From NCBI GenBank assembly GCA_028701165.1, contig JAQVRG010000001.1:1-10495 (forward strand): a stretch of DNA of 10,495 bases, given 5' to 3'. A model generated the notes under the pieces. The model did no database searches and had not been told where the DNA came from. It saw nothing but the letters and a program-made list of their open reading frames with translations. The translations under genes and the position numbers were made by a program. This document shows, piece after piece, positions 1 through 5,926 of the stretch (the stretch's first letter is position 1; each line of letters starts with the position of its first letter). This DNA comes from Eubacteriales bacterium (lineage in GTDB: Bacteria; Bacillota; Clostridia; Christensenellales; CAG-138).

Positions 1-17
1 ATACCAAGCGCATGCGC

Positions 18-32
18 CCCAAGTCGCTTGGG
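18..32. repeat. Short perfect hairpin at the left edge of the putative origin
   Basis: CCCAAG and CTTGGG form a 6-bp perfect stem around the 3-nt loop TCG. It follows the palindrome GCGCATGCGC at 8-17. The window opens with ATACCAAGC, which matches the end of iteron 5 (ATACCAAGC at 241-249), so the repeat region probably continues to the left. No gene was recognised in 1-491; this stretch appears to be origin DNA. Confidence 0.4.
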
Positions 33-91
33 CAGCAGCGCGGAAATACGGGCGCGAAGCCGCTTGTCAAACGCGCGGCGCATTATACATG

Positions 92-120
92 TTGTGGATG
101 CGCTACTGCGCGATCCACAA
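92..120. repeat. Bulged inverted repeat with DnaA-box-like arms
   Basis: TTGTGGATGCGC and GCGC-G-ATCCACAA pair as a 12-bp stem with one bulged G (112) around the loop TACT. Each outer arm contains ATCCACA on one strand, which matches seven bases of the DnaA box TTATCCACA. The element lies 18 bp before the first iteron. DnaA sites beside iterons are common in theta-replicating plasmid origins, so a role in origin opening or DnaA loading is inferred. Confidence 0.5.
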
Positions 121-137
121 GATATATCCGCGTACGT

Positions 138-293
138 GCCTCCAAAAAACGCATACCCTGCCTCCAAAAAACGCATACCCTGCCTCCAAAAAACGCATAC
201 TCTCCCTGCAATTACCGCATACCGCGCCCCCAATTACCGCATACCAAGCATGTCCGTCAATGCGCGGCCACACCTCCAACAACCGCATACCAC
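138..293 (+). repeat. 22-bp iteron array (six copies) upstream of rep, probable replication origin
   Basis: Three contiguous 22-bp units start at 138, 160 and 182. They begin GCCTCCAAAAAACGCATAC; the first two are identical and the third differs at one base near its end. Two diverged units continue in exact 22-bp phase at 204 and 226 (CAATTACCGCATACC). A sixth (CCTCCAACAACCGCATACC) lies at 272-293 after a 24-bp gap. All share the core CGCATACC in the same orientation. A period of two helical turns, direct orientation, and a rep gene starting about 200 bp downstream are the hallmarks of an iteron origin bound by its cognate Rep. Binding by the Rep at 492-1889 is inferred. Confidence 0.8.
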
Positions 294-366
294 CAACGAT
301 CAAAACGCCCGTACATAAGGGTTTTTAACAATTTCTACCACTGCGGGATTTCCTGCCGCCGCCCGG

Positions 367-394
367 AAAAACACGGGCAAAACGGCCTGTTTTT
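367..394. terminator. Hairpin with T-tract, possible terminator between the iterons and the rep promoter
   Basis: AAAAACA (367-373) pairs with TGTTTTT (388-394). An inner GGC/GCC stem encloses the loop AAAACG, with a two-base CG bulge. An alternative small stem GCCCG/CGGGC overlaps it (361-378). Because the stem begins in A and ends in T it could terminate transcription from either side and insulate the origin. It sits 19 bp before the -35 box, so an operator role is also possible. Confidence 0.45.
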
Positions 395-412
395 CTCGCG
401 TCTTGGGGCATA

Positions 413-441
413 TTGAAATGGATTTTACAAACTGCTAGTAT
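413..441 (+). promoter_or_regulatory. Sigma-A promoter of rep with extended -10
   Basis: TTGAAA (413-418), a 17-bp spacer, then TAGTAT (436-441), preceded by TGC, which is an extended -10 (TGn). Transcription would start near 448 and leave a leader of about 45 nt before the rep ATG at 492. The -10 is weak on its own (four of six consensus bases) but the spacing is ideal. Confidence 0.6.
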
Positions 442-491
442 ATTTTTAGTCATTGTATGCACACAGATTTTTCAGAGAGGAAGTGAAAGGC

Positions 492-1889
492 ATGGAGCGC
501 GCACCGCAAAACGCCCGCAAGCTCGAGGGCGTCTTCGCGCAGGGCTACGGCGTTGTACCCAAGCGCGTCATGCTTCGAACCGACTTGACCCCCGAAGCGA
601 AGGCGCTTTATGCCTATTACTGCGTTCTTAGCGGTAACAACGGAGGCTACCAGACAGCGCCCCGCGAGGAGATGATCCTTCGCACCGTCGGCATGAGCCA
701 CACGCGCTTTATCAAGCACCGAAAGACGCTCGCCGACGCGGGGCTGATCGCGTTTTCGCAAGCGCGAAAGCCCGCAGGCGCGGGCAAGCAACTCTTTGAA
801 ACCTCGCGCTTTCTCATCGTGAAAGCGCCGGACGCGTCGGACGAGCCGATACAAAGCCTTTCCGAATACGCCGTCGTACAAGAGGGCGTTTTTGCGGACG
901 GCTTTGGCCTTGTGCCGCGCGCCGTGTTTTTTGACCATCTCCTCTCGGTAGAAGCCAAGGCCGCCTACACCTACCTTTGCGTTTTCGCAAACGCCAGCAC
1001 GCGCGGTGAGCGCGCCGCTACCCCCTGCGCAAAGCTCCTCAACGATACGCTCATGCGCCGCAAGCGCGCGCAGCACGCGATGACGGAGCTTATCAACGCG
1101 GGCTATATCCGTCGCGAGCGGCTGCATAACGGCGCGTTCGCGGGCATGGTCTATATCCTCAACTTCGAGATCACGCTGCCCAAGCGACAAGAGGGTCAAA
1201 ACGATACCACGGAAGCCGCAAAGCAACAGGTCGAATTTGATACTGCGGAAATGACGAGCGCGACAGCGCACGCATCCCCTCCCGGCTTACAATTATCTTG
1301 TTTGGAAACGCCGCCTCGCCATACGCAAGAGGTTCAAATCGATACCGCGAAAAAAGATTGTGCAGAGGTCGGTTTTGAAACGACGAAAAAGACTACGGCC
1401 AAAAACGAGACGGCCGAAATCGATGCGACGACGTATAAGATTACCATGCAGAATAGTACCAAGAAATTAATACCACAACCGAACAATATCCGTCCTGTCG
1501 GTCAAGCGACGGACGGACGGACGGGGAAAGGTACGGGCGTGGAAGAACGCTTTTTACGCTTTTGCAAGGCGGAAGCCGCGGCGCAGATCGAAGCGGACAC
1601 GCTTCGGCAGGAGCACGGCGAGATCATCGACGCCATCACAAGCCTGATGGGCGATATTTATGCGGCAAGCGGCGGTATGATTCGCATCAACGGGCGAGAC
1701 TGCGCCGTACATAACGTCGCGGAAGTGTTTAGGCAGCTTGAAGCGCGGCACATCGAGCATGTGCTACTGAATATGCGGGACTACGGGCAGGGGAACGTTA
1801 GAAACATACAAGCCTACATGACGGCTTGCCTTTATAATGCCGTAATCACCTGCGGCGCGCGGGAATACCATGACGCGATATACAGATAA
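492..1889 (+). CDS. Plasmid-type replication initiator with tandem winged-helix modules and DUF6017-like C-terminus
   Basis: 465 aa from ATG 492, chosen because AGGAAG (478-483) sits 8 nt upstream. An in-frame TTG at 453 lacks such a site. Residues about 11-115 and 131-230 are related modules: EGVFAQGYGVVPKRV recurs as EGVFADGFGLVPRAV, each followed by an AKALYAYYCV/AKAAYTYLCV helix and a helix-turn-helix-like segment, resembling HTH_36-type DNA-binding domains. Residues about 231-360 form a Thr/Lys/Glu-rich linker with degenerate DTAE/DTAK motifs. Residues 366-465 (IEADTL, IRINGRD, HIEHVL, RNIQAYM, LYNAV) resemble DUF6017, the tail of replication initiators on Firmicutes plasmids and ICEs. 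The iteron array upstream and the convergent par genes support a Rep role. An ICE replication or regulatory protein is the alternative. No sign of truncation is visible. Confidence 0.75.
   Translation: MERAPQNARKLEGVFAQGYGVVPKRVMLRTDLTPEAKALYAYYCVLSGNNGGYQTAPREEMILRTVGMSHTRFIKHRKTLADAGLIAFSQARKPAGAGKQLFETSRFLIVKAPDASDEPIQSLSEYAVVQEGVFADGFGLVPRAVFFDHLLSVEAKAAYTYLCVFANASTRGERAATPCAKLLNDTLMRRKRAQHAMTELINAGYIRRERLHNGAFAGMVYILNFEITLPKRQEGQNDTTEAAKQQVEFDTAEMTSATAHASPPGLQLSCLETPPRHTQEVQIDTAKKDCAEVGFETTKKTTAKNETAEIDATTYKITMQNSTKKLIPQPNNIRPVGQATDGRTGKGTGVEERFLRFCKAEAAAQIEADTLRQEHGEIIDAITSLMGDIYAASGGMIRINGRDCAVHNVAEVFRQLEARHIEHVLLNMRDYGQGNVRNIQAYMTACLYNAVITCGAREYHDAIYR
1509..1524 (+). repeat. Tetranucleotide microsatellite (ACGG)4 inside rep
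   Basis: Four tandem ACGG units lie in the linker-coding part of rep. Gain or loss of one unit would shift the frame and remove the DUF6017-like tail while leaving both DNA-binding modules. Four units is short, so frequent slippage is only a possibility. Confidence 0.5.
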
Positions 1890-1896
1890 GCACATA

Positions 1897-1926
1897 CGCA
1901 TATCAGCATAAACATATACTGATGCG
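1897..1926. terminator. Hairpin between convergent rep and the par operon, possible shared terminator
   Basis: CGC-AT-ATCAG (1897-1906) pairs with CTGAT-GCG (1919-1926) with a two-base AT bulge and a 12-nt loop. It fills most of the 48-bp gap between the rep stop and the stop of the minus-strand RHH gene. There is no clear U-tract on either strand, so intrinsic termination would be inefficient. Confidence 0.35.
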
Positions 1927-1937
1927 CAAACGTATCG

Positions 1938-2300
1938 CTACATGTGCTCCTGCACATACGACGCGAGGATGCGGTGCATCAATTCGTTGACGCTGATGTT
2001 TTCGGAAGCCGCCAGCGTGCTGAGGTTTCGATACAGCGTGGGCTGCATGAGCGCGTTGAAGCGCTTGGAGCGAACCTCCACATAGACGGGCTTCATGGGC
2101 ACTTCGAAGGCGGGCTTTTGCTGTGGCGTAGGCTGCGCGACGGGCAAAGCGACAGGCTCCGGCGGCTGGGCTGCCGGCTCCTTCTGCGCTTGTACCGGGG
2201 CGGGCTTCTCTTCCTGCGTTGCCTCGTCCACGAGCGCCGAGGAGATGAATTGCAGCGCCGGGTTGTTCAAATAACTCTTGGATTTGCTTTTTGCGGCCAT
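1938..2300 (-). CDS. Small ribbon-helix-helix protein, probable ParB-type centromere-binding partner of ParA
   Basis: 120 aa. It has a basic N-terminus (about 1-10, KSKSKS), a Pro/Gln/Ala-rich flexible linker (about 30-68), and a C-terminal unit of about 50 residues: a short strand (RFNALMQP) followed by two helices (TLYRNLSTLAASENI, SVNELMHRILASYVQ). This is the strand-helix-helix pattern of RHH/CopG-like DNA-binding proteins. It starts 3 nt after the parA stop, with its AAGGAG-type ribosome site inside the end of parA, so the two are translationally coupled. In type Ib partition systems the second gene encodes an RHH protein that binds repeats upstream of parA and stimulates the ParA ATPase. 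That role is inferred from position and fold pattern. The unusually long linker distinguishes it from compact RHH proteins such as omega. Confidence 0.65.
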   Translation of the reverse strand: MAAKSKSKSYLNNPALQFISSALVDEATQEEKPAPVQAQKEPAAQPPEPVALPVAQPTPQQKPAFEVPMKPVYVEVRSKRFNALMQPTLYRNLSTLAASENISVNELMHRILASYVQEHM

Positions 2301-2303
2301 GGT

Positions 2304-3062
2304 TTACGCGTCTCCTTTCAATAGTTCCTCTGTAAATGCTTCGTAGTCCTGCGCTACGTTGCTCTTGGGGCTGTATTCATATAGATCGATTTGGTTTGCT
2401 TGCGCCTCCTTGACGGATACTGCTTCGCGAATGGTCGCGTCAAAGAGCTTGGTGTTGATCTGCTCCGCGGTTTTCGAGAGCATGTCCGCCACGTCTCTTG
2501 AGAGGATGGCGCGCGGCGAATAGCGCGTAAGGAGGATACCGGACACGGTGATCTCCGGGTTGCAGTATTTTTTGACCGTCATGATGGTTTTATAAAGCTG
2601 GCTTACGCCCTGAAAGCTGTAGATGTCCGCCTGCGCGGGGATCACGGCGCGGGTGGAAGCCGTAAGCGCGTTGACGGTTAAAATGCCGAGCGCGGGCGGC
2701 GTATCGATGATGATATAATCGTAGGCATCCTTGACTGTGTCCAACGCCTCCTTCAGACGGTACTCCGTGCCGACGCCCGTCATATTCTGTTCCGCAAGCG
2801 CTAGACCAAGCCCCGCCGGCAGCACGTCCGCCCCGGGAAGGTGCTGTATGGCGCTTGCGATGGGCGTCTCCCCCGTCAGCACGTCCATGGAGGTAGCGCC
2901 CGCACCGTCTGCGCGCAGCGAAAAGCTCAGATTCCCTTGGGAATCCAAATCCACAAAAAGAACCTTATAGCCGCGGCGCGAAAGCGCCCAGCCCAGCGCG
3001 TGCGCCGTCGTGCTTTTGCCCACGCCGCCCTTCTGATTGATGATGGTATAAATCTGCTTCAT
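2304..3062 (-). CDS. parA: ParA-family partition ATPase
   Basis: 252 aa, the normal size for a type Ib ParA without an N-terminal helix-turn-helix domain. The deviant Walker A is KGGVGKST at 11-18, with signature lysine K11 and K16. Walker A' is VLFVDLDSQG with D38/D40, and Walker B is YIIIDTPPALG with D120. These residues define the ParA/MinD/Soj ATPases that bind DNA non-specifically as ATP dimers and move a centromere complex. The start is set by AAGGAG (minus strand, 3069-3074), 6 nt before ATG. It is followed by an RHH gene in the same operon and preceded by a large repeat-rich region, as expected for plasmid partition. Chromosomal Soj is unlikely because no classical parB with a ParB/Srx domain or parS palindrome is nearby. 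Confidence 0.9.
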   Translation of the reverse strand: MKQIYTIINQKGGVGKSTTAHALGWALSRRGYKVLFVDLDSQGNLSFSLRADGAGATSMDVLTGETPIASAIQHLPGADVLPAGLGLALAEQNMTGVGTEYRLKEALDTVKDAYDYIIIDTPPALGILTVNALTASTRAVIPAQADIYSFQGVSQLYKTIMTVKKYCNPEITVSGILLTRYSPRAILSRDVADMLSKTAEQINTKLFDATIREAVSVKEAQANQIDLYEYSPKSNVAQDYEAFTEELLKGDA

Positions 3063-3096
3063 AAAATACTCCTTGTTGCTATGTATATGCCGCTAC

Positions 3097-3767
3097 ATAC
3101 ACAGATATACATATACGCAATTATTTTCTTATTCCGCGTTTGAAAGGCACATGCAAAAGCCACATACACAGAGCGCACACACAAACCACATACACATAAA
3201 ACATACACAAACCATGTACACAGCACGGATACAGATACTTGTTAACATATATACGCATACACAATACATAAACGCATGCATATACCATATCCATATAGCA
3301 CATACATATAATAGCATACAAGCATATGGATACGCAAGTACATATTTACATATCTGCATAAACAATAAACATACGTAATACACAAACACAATACATAAAC
3401 ACAATGCAAAGACACACAACAAATAAACAATACGGATAAACATAACACATACATGCACCACAAACACAGAAACACAAACATATACACAGTAACACATAGA
3501 GTATACACAGACACACATAAAGTATACACAGACACATGAAACATACACATGCGATATATTGCACTATACACAGCACACATACACAGGACGTATGCGCATA
3601 TATGCCTGTGTGCAGTGGCGGACGCGTAGACGCGGGCATACATAAACATACGCATACATATAGATACACACACATATGCTTTGCCAATGCGCTGCTGTGT
3701 TCGTGTGCGGGAAGCTGTGTGTGCTGCGTCGCGTGCATGTATACGCATACATATAGACGTATACACA
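3097..3767 (+). repeat. Array of 14 same-strand ATACACA heptamers, candidate centromere (parS-like)
   Basis: Exact ATACACA occurs at 3097, 3164, 3190, 3203, 3257, 3378, 3482, 3503, 3524, 3543, 3566, 3579, 3664 and 3761. I found no copy of the complement (TGTGTAT) in this region. Many are followed by G (ATACACAG). RHH centromere-binding proteins of type Ib systems recognise short repeats upstream of parA; for example, omega of pSM19035 binds directional heptads. Position, repeat size and orientation fit a centromere and operator for the RHH protein at 1938-2300. Binding is inferred. Confidence 0.6.
3480..3542 (+). repeat. Three tandem 21-bp repeats within the heptamer array
   Basis: Units start at 3480, 3501 and 3522, with the pattern (A/G)TATACACAG followed by ACACAT-like sequence. 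A related unit (TATACACAGCACACAT) at 3565 falls in the same 21-bp phase after one diverged period. Twenty-one base pairs is two helical turns, which places every heptamer on one face of the DNA, as expected for cooperative protein loading. Confidence 0.65.
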
Positions 3768-3833
3768 TATGTTATGCCGATGCGCGACACTATTCATGTG
3801 CAGGAAGGCACACGCGCCGCTTCGCGTGCGCTT
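3648..3833 (+). repeat. 93-bp tandem direct duplication
   Basis: Copy A (3648-3740) and copy B (3741-3833) abut and align without gaps. The first 17 bases (ATACGCATACATATAGA) are identical, and the landmarks CATATG, TGCC(A/G)ATGCGC, TGTGC(G/A)GGAAG and TCGCGTGC recur at exactly the same offsets. The middle parts have diverged. A further, more decayed copy may lie upstream at about 3553-3645. The duplication sits between the heptamer array and the sugar transferase promoter. Its function is unknown. Confidence 0.7.
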
Positions 3834-3875
3834 ATGTAACTTTGGCGGCGGCGAAAAGCGAACCCATCGAGCAAA

Positions 3876-3904
3876 TTGACAGGGCTACGGCAAAATGATA
3901 AGAT
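3876..3904 (+). promoter_or_regulatory. Strong sigma-A promoter of the sugar transferase gene, possibly giving leaderless mRNA
   Basis: Perfect -35 TTGACA (3876-3881), 17-bp spacer, then TAAGAT (3899-3904) preceded by TGA (extended -10). The predicted start lies about 7 bp downstream, near 3911, which is the A of the annotated ATG. An in-frame TAA at 3899 rules out an upstream start. Confidence 0.7.
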
Positions 3905-3910
3905 ACGGCC

Positions 3911-5263
3911 ATGGAAGCGAGACGGTTTCGAAAGAGCATTATGTTTTTCTGCAAGGCGGCGATCACAGCGGCGCTGGTCGCCGTGTTTTATGTAACCTAT
4001 ATTCGCTTTTACAACGTGCAGGTGTTCTACTATAAAGGAAACGCGTTGGTAACGCTTTTGTACACCGCCGCGTTTTTGCTGCTGATGAATACCTACGGGG
4101 GCTTTCGCATCGGCGTGTATCGCTTGCAGGAGCTGGTGTTTTCAGGGGTGCTTGCAAGCTTCATCGCGGATGTGCTGATGTATCTCGTCTTTTGCATGCT
4201 GGCGCGCAGAATGCTTACGCCTTGGCCGCAATGCGTGATGTTTATCGTGCAGGCGATGCTGCTGGCGGCGCTTCTTGTGGTAGCGCACCGTATACACATA
4301 TGTGTATACCCACCTGTGGATACACTTATGTTCTGCGCCGATACCGCGCATGAGGCGGATATCCTGCGAAAGCTTGAGGATAAGGCTGTGCGTCAGCGCG
4401 TGACCAAGACGCTCGTGCTGGACGCGGATACGGATTGGCGCGCGGCGATGTCGTCGTTTGATGCCGTCGTGCTGGGCGAAATCGAGCCTTCGGCGCGCAG
4501 TGAGATCATGGCCTACTGCTTTGAAAGCGGGAAGCAGTGCCTTGTCATGCCCAGCATGCAGGACATCATACTCCATAACGCCACGCAGTTTATGGCGGCG
4601 GACAGTCTGCTCTATTCCTGCCGCAATCGCTCCTTCACGCCGGATCAGCTCATGATGAAGCGCGTGATGGACGTGCTGCTCTCCGCGCTGATTCTCCTTG
4701 TGACAAGCCCGCTGACGCTCCTTACGGCGCTTATCATCAAATTGCAGGACGGAGGCCCCGTGTTTTACCGGCAGGAGCGGCTTACGCGAAACGGCGCGCG
4801 CTTTATGCTCATCAAATTCCGCTCTATGATCGTGGACGCGGAACGGGAGACGGGCGCTGTGCGTGCGGGCGAAGCGGACAAGCGTATCACGCCGTTCGGG
4901 CGCTTTATCCGCGCCGCGCGTATCGACGAGCTGCCGCAGCTTATTAACATTTTGAAGGGCGAAATGTCGCTTGTGGGGCCGCGTCCCGAGCGCCCGGAGC
5001 TGTTTCGCGAGATTTGCCAAGAATTTCCGCAGTTTGCGTACCGCCTGAAGGTGAAGGCGGGGCTTACGGGCTACGCGCAGCTCTACGGAAGATACAACAC
5101 CTCCTTTGAGGATAAGGTGCGCCTCGATCTTCTCTATATCGAAAGAGCGTCCATTTTGCAGGATTTGCAGCTGTTGTTCTTCACCGTCAAGATCATTTTC
5201 ATGAAGGAAAGCACGTCGGGCGTGCGCGAGGATAAGGAGCAGGAGGAGGATATAGCTGGTTGA
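3911..5263 (+). CDS. Polyprenyl-phosphate sugar-1-phosphate transferase (WcaJ/PglC-type, Bac_transf domain)
   Basis: 450 aa. Such enzymes transfer a sugar-1-phosphate from a UDP-sugar to undecaprenyl phosphate at the inner membrane, the first step of an exopolysaccharide or glycan repeat unit. N-terminal membrane segments lie at about 8-30, 45-62, 74-100 and 107-126, followed by a soluble region (about 135-245) like the degenerate CoA/NAD-binding part of long-form family members. The catalytic domain begins with the hydrophobic re-entrant helix at about 248-277 and contains GGPVFYRQE (281-289), KFRSM (302-306), RIDELPQL with the catalytic Asp-Glu pair D339/E340, and SLVGPRPE (353-360). The sugar is unknown. 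No other glycan genes are in the window. ATG 3911 has no ribosome site; ATG 3941 (residue 11) is the alternative start but its upstream AAAGAG is weak. Confidence 0.88.
   Translation: MEARRFRKSIMFFCKAAITAALVAVFYVTYIRFYNVQVFYYKGNALVTLLYTAAFLLLMNTYGGFRIGVYRLQELVFSGVLASFIADVLMYLVFCMLARRMLTPWPQCVMFIVQAMLLAALLVVAHRIHICVYPPVDTLMFCADTAHEADILRKLEDKAVRQRVTKTLVLDADTDWRAAMSSFDAVVLGEIEPSARSEIMAYCFESGKQCLVMPSMQDIILHNATQFMAADSLLYSCRNRSFTPDQLMMKRVMDVLLSALILLVTSPLTLLTALIIKLQDGGPVFYRQERLTRNGARFMLIKFRSMIVDAERETGAVRAGEADKRITPFGRFIRAARIDELPQLINILKGEMSLVGPRPERPELFREICQEFPQFAYRLKVKAGLTGYAQLYGRYNTSFEDKVRLDLLYIERASILQDLQLLFFTVKIIFMKESTSGVREDKEQEEDIAG
4290..4309. repeat. Perfect 20-bp palindrome inside the sugar transferase gene
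   Basis: GTATACACATATGTGTATAC is its own reverse complement. Each half contains ATACACA, the heptamer of the array upstream of parA, and GTATACACATATGT also occurs at 3759-3772. It encodes residues 127-133 (RIHICVY), using ATA codons twice, at the junction between the last N-terminal membrane helix and the soluble region. It may be an isolated two-sided binding site for the RHH protein, or a trace of repeat spread. Confidence 0.75.
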
Positions 5264-5276
5264 GCGGCGGCATCCG

Positions 5277-5305
5277 TTGACTTGGGTCATAATTCCGTAT
5301 ATAAT
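5277..5305 (+). promoter_or_regulatory. Near-consensus sigma-A promoter of the abiEi-abiEii operon
   Basis: TTGACT (5277-5282), 17-bp spacer, TATAAT (5300-5305). It starts 14 bp after the sugar transferase stop and gives a leader of about 20 nt with GGGGTGA just before the abiEi ATG. The AbiE pair therefore has its own strong promoter. AbiEi antitoxins commonly repress their own operon, but no clear operator repeat was seen here. Confidence 0.8.
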
Positions 5306-5332
5306 ATTATGCGTTAGAAGTGGGGTGAGAAG

Positions 5333-5926
5333 ATGGATTTTATGGCTGCGCTTACCACCATTGCCAAAACACATGGCGGTATTATTGAAACCAAAATCGC
5401 AGCGCAGCATGGCATTTCAAAGGCCATGCTTTATAAGCTATGCAAACAAGAGAAAATCTTTAGAATCGTGAGAGGTCAATATATTCTCCCAGATGATATG
5501 CAGGATGAGCTTTTCTCCATCAGTAAGCGCTCTGCGCAAATCATTTTTTCGCACGAAACCGCGCTGTTTCTTCACGGCATTTCGGAGCGTACGCCGTTTA
5601 CGCATACCGTAACCGCGTCTTCCGGCTGTATTCCGTCGGCTGCAATCAAAGCGTCGTGCAAGGTGCATTACATCAAGCAAGAGCTTTTTACACTCGGTAG
5701 AACGACGCTGAGAACACCGGCCGGGAATCTAGTACCCGCTTATGATTTGGAGCGTACGATCTGCGATATGATCCGCAGCCGCAACAAGTTGGGAACGGAA
5801 ACCTTTTTATCCGCGTTGAAGCTGTATGCTACAAGTCCGAAAAAGGATTTGAACCGATTGAACGAATACGCGAAAAAGCTGCGCGTTGCGAATGTACTAC
5901 GTCGGTATTTAGAGGTGCTTTTGTGA
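5333..5926 (+). CDS. abiEi: Type IV toxin-antitoxin system antitoxin, AbiEi family
   Basis: 197 aa. The N-terminal winged helix (about 1-50: IAKTHGGIIETKIAAQHGIS, then LYKLCKQEKIFRIVRGQY) precedes the AbiEi core with FSHETALFLHGISERTP (about 80-96), the KVHYIKQELFTLG segment and the strongly conserved YDLERTICDMIRSRNKLG (about 142-159). It ends KLRVANVLRRYLEVLL. These are characteristic of Firmicutes AbiEi antitoxins, which counteract the AbiEii nucleotidyltransferase and autoregulate. GGGGTGA (5322-5328) precedes ATG 5333 by 4 nt; ATG 5342 is a less favoured alternative. It overlaps abiEii by 4 nt (GTGA). Its base composition is less GC-rich than the pyr genes, which fits horizontal acquisition. 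Confidence 0.87.
   Translation: MDFMAALTTIAKTHGGIIETKIAAQHGISKAMLYKLCKQEKIFRIVRGQYILPDDMQDELFSISKRSAQIIFSHETALFLHGISERTPFTHTVTASSGCIPSAAIKASCKVHYIKQELFTLGRTTLRTPAGNLVPAYDLERTICDMIRSRNKLGTETFLSALKLYATSPKKDLNRLNEYAKKLRVANVLRRYLEVLL

Larger units (their letters stand above)
3063..3910. other. 848-bp repeat-rich non-coding region between parA and the sugar transferase gene
   Basis: The region is strikingly A/C/T-rich and G-poor on the plus strand from about 3160 to 3560, then becomes mixed. Long open frames on the minus strand (up to 182 codons) and a 120-codon frame on the plus strand encode only low-complexity Cys/Tyr/Val or Thr/His strings without ribosome sites; these are not genes. The region holds the heptamer array, the 21-bp repeats and the 93-bp tandem repeat listed separately. 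The parA promoter must lie near 3075-3160 on the minus strand; the stretch is AT-rich but no single -35/-10 pair stands out. Confidence 0.7.

Noticed and set aside
138..225. CRISPR array
   Set aside because: The 22-bp units abut with no unique spacers and no cas genes are present. They fit iterons.
12..416. 134-codon plus-strand frame and overlapping frames across the iterons
   Set aside because: They translate the iterons as repeated KKRIPCLQ/KNAYP strings in all three frames, have no ribosome site, and end before rep.
3129..3797. Several open frames of 77-182 codons on the minus strand, rich in Cys, Tyr, Val and Met
   Set aside because: They read low-complexity TG/TA repeats in more than one frame at once and have no ribosome sites. 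They are by-products of the G-poor plus strand.
3536..3898. 120-codon plus-strand frame rich in His, Thr and Cys
   Set aside because: It overlaps the heptamer and 93-bp repeats, has no ribosome site and resembles no family. Its apparent protein repeat just mirrors the DNA duplication.
4142..5410. 422-codon minus-strand frame opposite the sugar transferase
   Set aside because: It is an antisense shadow of a GC-rich gene: Arg/His-rich, and opposite well-conserved catalytic motifs.
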